Below the pieces are notes generated by a model that was not told the origin of the DNA, ran no database searches, and worked only from the letters and a program-made list of their open reading frames with translations. A stretch of DNA of 64,000 nucleotides from contig NZ_JQED01000007.1 in the NCBI RefSeq assembly GCF_000764225.1, positions 1 to 64,000 on the forward strand. The letters are read 5' to 3'. Each line of letters opens with the position of its first letter. Within the stretch, counting starts at the first letter, position 1. Shown piece by piece: positions 56,296-64,000 of the stretch. The position numbers were made by a program, and so were the translations under genes. Source of the DNA: Colwellia psychrerythraea. GTDB taxonomy: Bacteria > Pseudomonadota > Gammaproteobacteria > Enterobacterales > Alteromonadaceae.

Positions 56296-58887
56296 TTAGT
56301 TGGCGACAATATTAAGTAATTTACCTGGAATATAAATAACTTTACGTATGGTATTACCATTAGTAAATTTCAAAACACTTTCGTCATTTAAGCCAAGTGC
56401 TTCGACATCTTCTTTACTTGCATCTGCTGCAACAGTAATTTTTGCGCGTACCTTACCATTAACTTGAACAATGATAAGTTTCTCGTCTTCTACTAAAGCA
56501 CTTTCGTCAACTACTGGCCAACTTGCATCTTCAACATTTACGTCACTACCACCAACGGCTTGCCATAAATGATGACATAAATGTGGTGTGATTGGCGTTA
56601 ACATCAATACCACGGCACGAACAGCTTCTTGCATTACCGCTTTATCTTCATCGCTGTTTAATTTTGCTTTGCCTAAGTGATTCATCAGTTCCATGATCGC
56701 AGCAATTGCGGTATTAAAGGTATTACGACGACCTATATCATCGGTTACTTTAGCGATAGTTTTGTGTAATTCGCGACGTAATTTCTTCTGGTCAGCATTT
56801 AATGTTAGTTTGCTAAGGTCTGAAATATCTACGCCTTGCGTACTTTCAACCAAGTCATTGGCTAACTTATAAACACGCTTAACAAAACGGTGTGCACCCT
56901 CAACGCCAGCATCAGACCATTCTAGAGTTTGTTCTGGTGGTGAAGTGAACATGATAAATAAACGCACGGTATCAGCACCGTACTTTTCAATAACTTCTTG
57001 CGGGTCAATACCGTTATTTTTCGACTTTGACATTTTGCTCATACCTGCAGATAACACAGGTTGTCCGTCAAGCTTACTGATTGAAGAGGTCACTTGGCCT
57101 TTATCATCTCGCTCAACAGTTACGTTACTTGGTGCAATCCACTCTTGTGCACCATTCTCAGCTTCTCGATAATAAGTATCAGCTAGTACCATACCTTGAC
57201 ATAAAAGTTTCTTAAATGGTTCATCACACTCGACTAAACCAACATCACGTAATAATTTATGGAAGAAACGTGAATAAAGTAAATGCAAAATAGCATGTTC
57301 AATACCGCCAATATATTGATCTACGGGTAACCAGTAGTTTGCTTTAGCAGGATCAAGCATTTGACTATCATCGTTTGGTGAACAGTAACGTGCGTAATAC
57401 CATGATGACTCCATAAAGGTGTCAAAAGTATCTGTTTCACGCAATGCTGCTTCACCATTATAAGTAGTTTTAGCCCATTGTGGATCGTCTTTAATCGGAG
57501 ATGTAGTACCGTTCATTACGACATCTTCAGGTAAAACAACGGGTAATTCATCTTCAGGTACAGGGACTGACTCACCATTAGCAAGGTTAATCATTGGTAT
57601 TGGTGTACCCCAATAACGTTGGCGAGAAACCCCCCAATCACGTAAACGATAGTTAGTAGTAACTTTACCTTTCTCTTCGCTTATTAATTTATCGCTTATG
57701 GCTTTAAAAGCTTGTTCGAAATCTAAGCCGTCAAATTCACCTGAATTAATTAAGGTTGATTTTTCAGTTATTGCGGCTTTGGCAATATCGTCAGACTCTT
57801 GACCTGCAATAACTTGTTTTATGGCTAAGTCATATTTAAGAGCAAATTCATAGTCTCGTTGGTCATGACCTGGCACTGACATAACGGCACCTGAGCCATA
57901 ATCCATTAATACGAAATTTGCTGCCCATACAGGGACTAATTCACCTGTTAGTGGGTGAATAGCTTTAAGTCCTGTATCAACACCTTTCTTTTCCATTGCT
58001 GCCATATCAGCTTCAGTGGTTTTGCTGCTTTTACATTCTTCAATAAAGGCTGATAACTCAACATTATCTTTGGCGGCAGCGACTGCTAAGGGGTGCTGTG
58101 CAGCAAGGGCCACATAAGTTACACCCATTAAGGTGTCAGGTCGGGTTGTATAAATATCAAAACTTTCTTTAGAATCAGCAACGTTGAAAGTCATCTCAAC
58201 ACCCTGAGAGCGACCAATCCAGTTACGCTGCATAGTTTTAACTTGTTCAGGCCAGTCGGTTAACTGGTCTAAATCATTCAGTAATTCTTCTGCGTATGCC
58301 GTGATTTTGATAAACCACTGCGGAATTTCTTTACGTTCAACAATCGCACCTGAACGCCAGCCACGACCATCAATAACTTGCTCATTTGCTAATACTGTTT
58401 GATCAACTGGATCCCAGTTAACCGTAGCATTTTTCTTATAAACTAAGCCTTTTTCATAAAGTTTAGTGAAGAACCATTGTTCCCAACGATAGTAATCTTG
58501 TTTGCAGGTGGCTAATTCTCGGCCCCAATCATAACCAAAACCTAACGATTGTAGTTGGTTACGCATGTAATCAATATTTTCGTATGTCCAATTACCTGGG
58601 GCAGTATTGTTTTTAATCGCAGCATTTTCAGCAGGCAAACCAAACGCATCCCATCCCATAGGCTGCATGACATTTTTACCTTGCATACGCTGGTAGCGAG
58701 AAATAACGTCACCCAAGCTGTAGTTACGTACATGACCCATGTGTAATCGACCACTTGGATAAGGGAACATAGCTAAACAATAAAACTTTTCTTTGTCTGG
58801 ATTTTCAATAGCTTGAAATGTGTTGTTATCAGTCCAAAATTTTTGTACTGTTGCTTCAATCGCTTGAGGATTATAAATGGCTTCCAT
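56296..58887 (-). CDS. leuS: Leucyl-tRNA synthetase
   Basis: An 863-aa class I synthetase. HIGH-type motif HMGH is at 49-52 ([15 protein letters not shown]). The editing domain is about 225-420 (with [12 protein letters not shown]), and KMSKSKNNG lies near residue 620. The C-terminal domain is complete (VNGKVRAKI, then [18 protein letters not shown]). It is the first gene of the long minus-strand operon and is divergent from the YbeL-like gene. Confidence 0.98.
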   Translation of the reverse strand: MEAIYNPQAIEATVQKFWTDNNTFQAIENPDKEKFYCLAMFPYPSGRLHMGHVRNYSLGDVISRYQRMQGKNVMQPMGWDAFGLPAENAAIKNNTAPGNWTYENIDYMRNQLQSLGFGYDWGRELATCKQDYYRWEQWFFTKLYEKGLVYKKNATVNWDPVDQTVLANEQVIDGRGWRSGAIVERKEIPQWFIKITAYAEELLNDLDQLTDWPEQVKTMQRNWIGRSQGVEMTFNVADSKESFDIYTTRPDTLMGVTYVALAAQHPLAVAAAKDNVELSAFIEECKSSKTTEADMAAMEKKGVDTGLKAIHPLTGELVPVWAANFVLMDYGSGAVMSVPGHDQRDYEFALKYDLAIKQVIAGQESDDIAKAAITEKSTLINSGEFDGLDFEQAFKAISDKLISEEKGKVTTNYRLRDWGVSRQRYWGTPIPMINLANGESVPVPEDELPVVLPEDVVMNGTTSPIKDDPQWAKTTYNGEAALRETDTFDTFMESSWYYARYCSPNDDSQMLDPAKANYWLPVDQYIGGIEHAILHLLYSRFFHKLLRDVGLVECDEPFKKLLCQGMVLADTYYREAENGAQEWIAPSNVTVERDDKGQVTSSISKLDGQPVLSAGMSKMSKSKNNGIDPQEVIEKYGADTVRLFIMFTSPPEQTLEWSDAGVEGAHRFVKRVYKLANDLVESTQGVDISDLSKLTLNADQKKLRRELHKTIAKVTDDIGRRNTFNTAIAAIMELMNHLGKAKLNSDEDKAVMQEAVRAVVLMLTPITPHLCHHLWQAVGGSDVNVEDASWPVVDESALVEDEKLIIVQVNGKVRAKITVAADASKEDVEALGLNDESVLKFTNGNTIRKVIYIPGKLLNIVAN

Positions 58888-59105
58888 TAAGGTTTTCTCG
58901 AATGCTTTTTAAGGTGTAGCGACTTGCATGCTATCTTATCCATTACATAGTGCAAACTTGTAAAAAATAGCTCGGAAATCGCGTTAGATTATCGCAGTAG
59001 AATACCTTATCTAGCTGGGTAACAACAAGCATAATTAAGCTTAAATTATAACTTTTCCTATACTTAAACCTATAGTTAAAGTAATACGCGCAAAGGAGAA
59101 TACTA

Positions 59106-59591
59106 ATGTCACATCAAAATGATTATTTTGCGGATATTTACCGAAAGCTCAATGACTGGCTGGTTGAAGTAAAAGCTGAACAAAAGCCTCATATTGATGA
59201 GTTTATCAAGCAGGCTAAATTATATGCGAGTGCGGCTGAAACAATGTCAGAAGAAAAACTACAACAATTTACTGATAATTTAAAATATGATCTGCGTGAT
59301 TTTTATCAATTAAACCGAGCGCAAGCCAAAGACTCGGTCTATTTAGGTCTGTTAAATGAGACTTTATGGGATAACTTAGCCAAGCTAACGGATAAATCCC
59401 AAGTGGAATGGGCAGAGCTTGTTGATGACTTTGACCATGATGGAGTATATAAAAGTGGTGACTTTATTGGTTTTGGCGAATTACAATGTGAGCAATGCGA
59501 TGAAAAAATGACTATCATTCATTTTAGTCAAATTGGTGAGTGTGTTCACTGTGGTTCAAAAGACTTTGTTCGCCTCCCCCTCAACCCTTAG
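59106..59591 (+). CDS. ybeL: YbeL-like zinc-ribbon protein (DUF1451)
   Basis: A 161-aa protein. The N-terminal 110 residues are helical and acidic. The end has two Cys pairs, CEQCDEKM (about 128-135) and CVHCGSKDF (about 147-155), forming a zinc ribbon. It matches the DUF1451/YbeL family, which lies beside leuS in E. coli too. Function is unknown. AAAGGAG precedes the ATG. Confidence 0.93.
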   Translation: MSHQNDYFADIYRKLNDWLVEVKAEQKPHIDEFIKQAKLYASAAETMSEEKLQQFTDNLKYDLRDFYQLNRAQAKDSVYLGLLNETLWDNLAKLTDKSQVEWAELVDDFDHDGVYKSGDFIGFGELQCEQCDEKMTIIHFSQIGECVHCGSKDFVRLPLNP

Positions 59592-59752
59592 TTTAAATCA
59601 CCTTGTTAGCACAAATGTTAGCAAGTACACTAGCGCCAAAATTCGATACGCATATTTCTACAAGTTAATTTTTATATATTAATTTAAATATGTTAAGTAC
59701 GATCATTTCATTATTAGGAGCGTGACTCAATAACGCTCTTTAAAGGATTTAT

Positions 59753-62170
59753 ATGACTAAAATGCCTACTTACCTTACAGATAAAACCCGTTTGGGTGTT
59801 GATGACTTAACCTCTCCTTTATCAGCTTCACTATTTTCAAATAACAAAAAGCCTGTTAGCACAAGCAATGAATTTGGCGCACAAGGGTTTGTTGGTCATG
59901 AAAGAGCAAAAGAGGCGTTGGAATTTGGTTTATCTATGTCTGCTATTGGTTTTAATGTTTTTGCGATGGGGGAGCATGGAACAGGGCGACAAACATTAAT
60001 CAAACAAATGTTGACCTCGCTCGCCATGACTAAGACTGCTCCTGATGAATGGTGTTATACCAATAATTTTGATGAAAGCCATATTCCGTTAACATTGTCG
60101 GTTAAACCAGGCGATGGCAAAAAGTTATTAATAAGTATGAACAAATTTATTGATGGTTTGATCAGCTTATTTCCCGAGGTGTTTGATAATCCAGGTTACC
60201 AAAGACAGAAGTCTGCTATAGATCGCGAGTTTAATCAAAAATATGACCAAGCCATTTCAGTGGTTGAAGAACTTGCGCTAAAAGAAAATGTCGTTTTATA
60301 TGAAGAAAATGGTGAAGTTGGCTTTTCACCTTTAGTAGATGGCAAGCCTTTAAATGATAAAGAGTTTGCAAACTTAAATGAAACCGACAGAACTAATTTC
60401 TATAAGTCACTAAATGAATTAGAGAATGTACTTTCTGAGCAATTATTAGAGTTACCGTTATGGAAACGAATTTCTTTTGACCAATTACGACAACTTAAAA
60501 ATGATACTGCTGAAAAAGCGATTAAACCTTACTTAACTGAATTAGAAAAAGAATTTAGTAACAATGAGGGGGTATTAGAGTATTTAGGTAAAGTAAAAAA
60601 TCATGTAGTGGACGCTGTCTTAGAGATTTTAGTCACTGAATCCGATGATACCCCTACTGATAAAGAATTACGTAAATTAATGGTCGAACGCTTTTTACCG
60701 AACCTACTTGTGCCACGTGATGATAGCAAAGGGGCGCCTGTTGTTTATGAGCAAAACCCTACCTATCAAAATTTATTTGGTCATGTTGACTTTGCAAGTT
60801 TTCAAGGCAGTAGCTATACCAGCTACCGTTTGATCAGACCCGGTGCATTGCATAAAGCTAATGGTGGCTATTTATTATTAGATGCTGACAAAGTATTAAG
60901 CCAACCCATGGTGTGGTCACGCTTGAAATTAGCGTTAAAAACTCAACAAATTACCATTGAAAATCCTTACTCTGAATATAGCCCGCCGAGTGGATATAGC
61001 TTACAACCTGAGAAAATACCTCTGCAAGTTAAAGTTGTACTACTAGGGGATGCTGAAATATATTACACCCTACAAGATTACGACCAAGAATTTACCGAGC
61101 TCTTTAGAGTCTTAGCCGACTTTGATCGTCATCTTGATAAAACTGACAGTAATTTAATTGCCTTTGGACAATTAATCAGACAACGGGCCGATAAATATAA
61201 TTACCCAGAAGTAAGTGACGAAGCGGTATTAGAGCTAGTTCGTTATGCACTTAGACGAGGTGAGCATAAACACAAAGTATCAGCAAATATTGTGCAGGTA
61301 AATGATCTCTTAGACGAGTCAAACTACTGCTGGCAAAAGCATGGCAGTCAAGGTCCTTTAACAGCACAACATATTGCTTTAGCACAAGCAGCCAAAAAGC
61401 GTCGCATCGGCAGATTAAGTGAGACATGGCTCAGTGAAATAAAAGAGCAACAAGTCTTGATCAATACCGAAGGTAGTTTTATTGGCAAGGTGAATGGCTT
61501 AACTGTACTTGAAATAGGTGATAGTGTTTTTGGTACACCTGCGCGAATAACGGCAACCGTTTATGCCGGCAGTGAAGGAGTAACTGATATCGAAAGAGAA
61601 GTCGATTTAGGTAAGTCGATTCATTCTAAGGGTGTATTACTGTTGACTGGATACTTAGGTCATAAATACGGGCAAACTTTTCCAGTAAATATTTCTGCCA
61701 ATATAGCTATAGAACAATCTTATGGGCACATTGACGGAGATAGCGCTTCGATGGCTGAACTTTGTGCTCTGATCTCTGCGATTACCTTATTGCCAATTGA
61801 CCAGAGTCTTGCAATAACTGGTTCAATCAATCAGCACGGAGAAGTGCAATCGATTGGTGGAGTTAATGAGAAAATAGAGGGCTTTTTCCAGCTATGCAAA
61901 GATAAGGGTTTAACAGGGACGCAAGGCGTCATCATTCCAAAAACTAATGTTATTAACTTAATGCTAAATGATGAAGTGATGGATGCAGTATCGCGTGGAG
62001 AATTTGCGATATACGCTGTTGAAAGCATTGACCAAGCGCTGGAGTTATTGATGAATGTTGATGCCGGTGTTATTAGCAAAACAGGTCGCTATCCACGTAA
62101 ATCTATTCATGGTTTAGCACTAGATAAACTAGAGAACTTTTCCGACATACTGAACGGGCCTGAAGAATAA
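59753..62170 (+). CDS. LonB-type ATP-dependent protease
   Basis: An 805-aa protein of the Lon-related family (YcbZ/LonB-like). The ATP site appears degenerate at the usual Walker A position (GEHGTGRQT, about 77-85). A long helical insertion covers about 125-330. A second AAA part has HKANGGYLLLDADKVL (Walker B-like, about 370-385). The Lon protease domain (about 570-780) has the Ser of the Ser-Lys dyad in IDGDSASMAELCALISA, and SINQHGEVQSIGGVNEKIEGFF with the Lys. AAAGG precedes the ATG. It is probably a cytoplasmic protease. Confidence 0.92.
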   Translation: MTKMPTYLTDKTRLGVDDLTSPLSASLFSNNKKPVSTSNEFGAQGFVGHERAKEALEFGLSMSAIGFNVFAMGEHGTGRQTLIKQMLTSLAMTKTAPDEWCYTNNFDESHIPLTLSVKPGDGKKLLISMNKFIDGLISLFPEVFDNPGYQRQKSAIDREFNQKYDQAISVVEELALKENVVLYEENGEVGFSPLVDGKPLNDKEFANLNETDRTNFYKSLNELENVLSEQLLELPLWKRISFDQLRQLKNDTAEKAIKPYLTELEKEFSNNEGVLEYLGKVKNHVVDAVLEILVTESDDTPTDKELRKLMVERFLPNLLVPRDDSKGAPVVYEQNPTYQNLFGHVDFASFQGSSYTSYRLIRPGALHKANGGYLLLDADKVLSQPMVWSRLKLALKTQQITIENPYSEYSPPSGYSLQPEKIPLQVKVVLLGDAEIYYTLQDYDQEFTELFRVLADFDRHLDKTDSNLIAFGQLIRQRADKYNYPEVSDEAVLELVRYALRRGEHKHKVSANIVQVNDLLDESNYCWQKHGSQGPLTAQHIALAQAAKKRRIGRLSETWLSEIKEQQVLINTEGSFIGKVNGLTVLEIGDSVFGTPARITATVYAGSEGVTDIEREVDLGKSIHSKGVLLLTGYLGHKYGQTFPVNISANIAIEQSYGHIDGDSASMAELCALISAITLLPIDQSLAITGSINQHGEVQSIGGVNEKIEGFFQLCKDKGLTGTQGVIIPKTNVINLMLNDEVMDAVSRGEFAIYAVESIDQALELLMNVDAGVISKTGRYPRKSIHGLALDKLENFSDILNGPEE

Positions 62171-62282
62171 TACCAACCAAGGTTAGGTAGTTGATATGTA
62201 GACAGTGTTGGTCGAAAATTGTACTTATTTAGTGCTTTTGTTATAGTCATAAAACAAAACAATTAACAAGCATGGTATTCAA

Positions 62283-62885
62283 GTGGAATTTTCGACCGAA
62301 GAATTAGAATTTTTCAACAATATTTTTGCTGAAAAATCAACCGATGCCGTCAATACCGATTCCCCCCACAAGTTTGCGGTGCAAAAAGGTGTGCCGCAGA
62401 ATTTAAAACAAGTGTTAGTGGGGAGTAAATTAACGTTATTAGCTGAAATTAGTCATTACCAATTATGGTTTCCTGTATCATTATCTATTAATAAAGAAGG
62501 TGATTTTTCACCTAAATTAGGTACCCCTGAAATAATTGATGTCAGAGGTAATGAACGTAGTTGGCGGATGAAAACACCAAAAAATGTCGCTATTATTGAC
62601 ATTTTTCATGGTCAAAAAATTGAAGTTTTATCACTGTCTGCTACAGGATTAACGTTAAAAGTACCTAATTCAGATGATAATTATCTTGATTTGAAGCAGT
62701 ATTCATTTGAAATGAGTTTAGCTGGGGAAGAGCCTCTTAAATTGGAGCTCGACTTAGTTAGACACGATAAAAATATTGTTGCTGCTAAATTTAAAGATCT
62801 ACAAGAAGGGAAAGAGGCATTGAGGAAATTCCTTTTCCACTCCCATCAAGCAAAATATTCCAAACTTTATAAAGACGTTATTTAA
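62283..62885 (+). CDS. PilZ-like domain protein (degenerate)
   Basis: A 200-aa protein, start GTG. The region about 85-190 looks like a PilZ fold: NERSWRM in place of the RxxxR motif, and VLSLSATGLTLKV in place of D/NxSxxG. If so, c-di-GMP binding is doubtful because the motif residues are only partly kept. The N-terminal 80 residues match no family I know. It lies 112 nt after the protease gene. Confidence 0.65.
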   Translation: MEFSTEELEFFNNIFAEKSTDAVNTDSPHKFAVQKGVPQNLKQVLVGSKLTLLAEISHYQLWFPVSLSINKEGDFSPKLGTPEIIDVRGNERSWRMKTPKNVAIIDIFHGQKIEVLSLSATGLTLKVPNSDDNYLDLKQYSFEMSLAGEEPLKLELDLVRHDKNIVAAKFKDLQEGKEALRKFLFHSHQAKYSKLYKDVI

Positions 62886-62894
62886 TTAAAGTTC

Positions 62895-62922
62895 TTGTCA
62901 ACTCATGATATCTCTGTATAAT
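62895..62922 (+). promoter_or_regulatory. Strong promoter of the DEAD-box helicase gene
   Basis: TTGTCA (62895-62900) and TATAAT (62917-62922) are spaced by 16 nt and followed by a GCGCGCC discriminator, typical of stringent-controlled strong promoters. Transcription should start near 62929, giving a leader of about 378 nt. Confidence 0.8.
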
Positions 62923-62928
62923 GCGCGC

Positions 62929-63306
62929 CTCGATAACAGGTTGAATGAATTTCAGCCAACGTTAGTCCAATAAGCGACTTACTTATACTAGCTAGCGATA
63001 GTTTAATGGATGTATAAGTATATTGAGATGAGTGGGGTTTTACCGCCCAATAGACTTCCCAGCTAATTCGCCCCTAGAATTAGCAAGAAATATAGCGTCA
63101 ATAGAACGTTATGCGCCTTAAGTCTTCCTGGTGGTTTCCTCGTATATATTTTACGCAGGTTAAGACTTAGCAAATTAAATCAAATGCTAATAAGTGCAGC
63201 TAATTAACACCCGTTAATTTGGCAGTAGCTTTGTGATTGATTTTTAAAATTACGCCCAAGTAATTATGCTCAAGAAATGCCTGCCTTGCGAAGATGAAAA
63301 TTATTT
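62929..63306 (+). promoter_or_regulatory. Long structured 5' leader of the helicase mRNA
   Basis: No gene was seen here. Hairpins include GCTAATTC (63062-63069) with GAATTAGC (63077-63084), and TAAGTCTT (63119-63126) with AAGACTTA (63162-63169), extended by CCTG/CAGG. Long structured leaders are known for the cold-shock helicase gene deaD and other cold-shock genes in E. coli. A thermosensing or autoregulatory role is inference. Confidence 0.55.
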
Positions 63307-64000
63307 ATGACTGATAAAAAAACTGAAACTGTGACTGAACCTGTAGCTTTTGCCTCTTTAGGCTTACCTGAAAATTTATTATCTGCTGTTCTTTCTATTG
63401 GTTTCACCTCTGCTACCGATATTCAAGCACGTACTATACCGCCATTACTTGTAGGTAAAGATGTTTTAGGTGAAGCACAAACAGGTACAGGTAAAACTGC
63501 CGCGTTTGGTTTACCTGCATTAGCAAAAATTGACACATCAATTAGAAAACCACAATTAATGGTATTAGCACCTACACGTGAATTAGCAATGCAAGTTGCT
63601 GAAGCTATTGAGTCTTTCGGTAAAGATATGAAAGGTTTACGTGTTGCTACCTTGTACGGTGGACAATCATATGGACCACAATTTCAACAACTAGAGCGTG
63701 GAGCGCAGGTTGTTGTTGGTACACCTGGTCGTTTAATGGATCATTTACGTCGTAAAAGCCTTAAGTTAGATACCCTACGTGTATGTGTTCTTGATGAAGC
63801 TGATGAAATGTTAAACATGGGCTTTTTAGAAGACATCCAATGGATTTTGGATCACTTACCTAAAACAACTCAAATGTGTTTGTTCTCTGCAACAATGCCA
63901 CCAGCAATTCGTAAAATAGCTAACCGCTTCTTAAAAGATCCTGAACACATTAAAGTGGCTGCGATTAAAAAAGCCAAAGCTAACATTACTCAATATGCAT
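63307..64000 (+). CDS. deaD: DEAD-box RNA helicase, 5' part (gene runs off the window)
   Basis: The first 231 residues of a DEAD-box helicase. Motifs present are the Q motif (FTSATDIQARTIPPLL), I (AQTGTGKT), Ia (PTRELAMQV), Ib (TPGRLMDH), II (DEAD in VLDEADEMLNMGF) and III (SAT). The wording FASLGLPENLLSAVLSIGF and the leader match DeaD/CsdA, the cold-shock helicase of ribosome assembly. The second domain and C-terminal extension lie beyond the window. The symbol is likely but not certain without them. Confidence 0.9.
   Translation, partial: MTDKKTETVTEPVAFASLGLPENLLSAVLSIGFTSATDIQARTIPPLLVGKDVLGEAQTGTGKTAAFGLPALAKIDTSIRKPQLMVLAPTRELAMQVAEAIESFGKDMKGLRVATLYGGQSYGPQFQQLERGAQVVVGTPGRLMDHLRRKSLKLDTLRVCVLDEADEMLNMGFLEDIQWILDHLPKTTQMCLFSATMPPAIRKIANRFLKDPEHIKVAAIKKAKANITQYA

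Overview
The window looks like chromosomal DNA of a cold-marine gammaproteobacterium of the Alteromonadales, most like Colwellia. The basis is AT-rich coding sequence, two large TonB-dependent receptors, a DUF3422 protein, MiaE, YajD, and the conserved leuS-lptE-holA-nadD-rsfS-rlmH-mrdA-mrdB-rlpA-dacA-ybeD-lipB-lipA block. The genus is a judgement from memory of gene content; no search was run.

Layout. 1-503: the end of an rRNA operon, with one intact 5S gene, three 101-bp tandem repeats derived from 5S sequence, and two terminators. 541-1728: an unrecognised conserved-type protein. 2144-7641: a TetR-regulated export module (TetR, RND/MMPL permease, LolA-like periplasmic protein, outer-membrane barrel), with the same 13-bp palindrome before tetR (twice) and before the permease gene. 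7681-10520: a two-gene unit pairing a CoA-transferase/hydrolase-GNAT fusion with an HDAC-family deacetylase. 11011-14028: a sulfotransferase-like protein, miaE, a DUF1707/LiaF-like protein and a DUF1697 protein, plus a 44-nt perfect palindrome.

14295-20264 looks acquired. It is richer in G+C than its surroundings, and an IS3-type transposase fragment lies at its left edge. It encodes a small membrane protein, an SLC5-transporter histidine kinase, a lone receiver-domain regulator, and a membrane protein joining PAS and degenerate kinase domains to an intact DnaQ-type exonuclease. A 266-bp MITE-like element sits between the kinase and regulator genes. This is the strongest candidate for an unusual system.

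20304-29081: a tandem SnoaL-like protein, then an alpha-glucan locus of a TonB-dependent receptor and a surface pullulanase lipoprotein. Two inverted copies of a 16-bp LacI-type operator lie before the receptor gene. 29254-38295: mixed housekeeping and accessory genes (hotdog thioesterase, YajD, PspB-like small protein, MFS transporter, RNase HI with a viroplasmin domain, DUF3422, YlqF/RbgA GTPase, HIT protein, methionine gamma-lyase). 38296-44438: a TyrR-type regulator with an intact GAFTGA loop, a possible 36-aa small protein, an atypical protein kinase and a second TonB-dependent receptor.

45179-58887 (minus strand) is the lipoate, cell-wall elongation, ribosome maturation, NAD, DNA polymerase delta, LPS transport and leucyl-tRNA synthetase block. 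59106-64000 holds a YbeL-like zinc-ribbon protein, a LonB-type ATP-dependent protease, a degenerate PilZ-like protein and the 5' part of a DEAD-box helicase gene with a strong promoter and a long structured leader. No tRNA gene or CRISPR array was seen.
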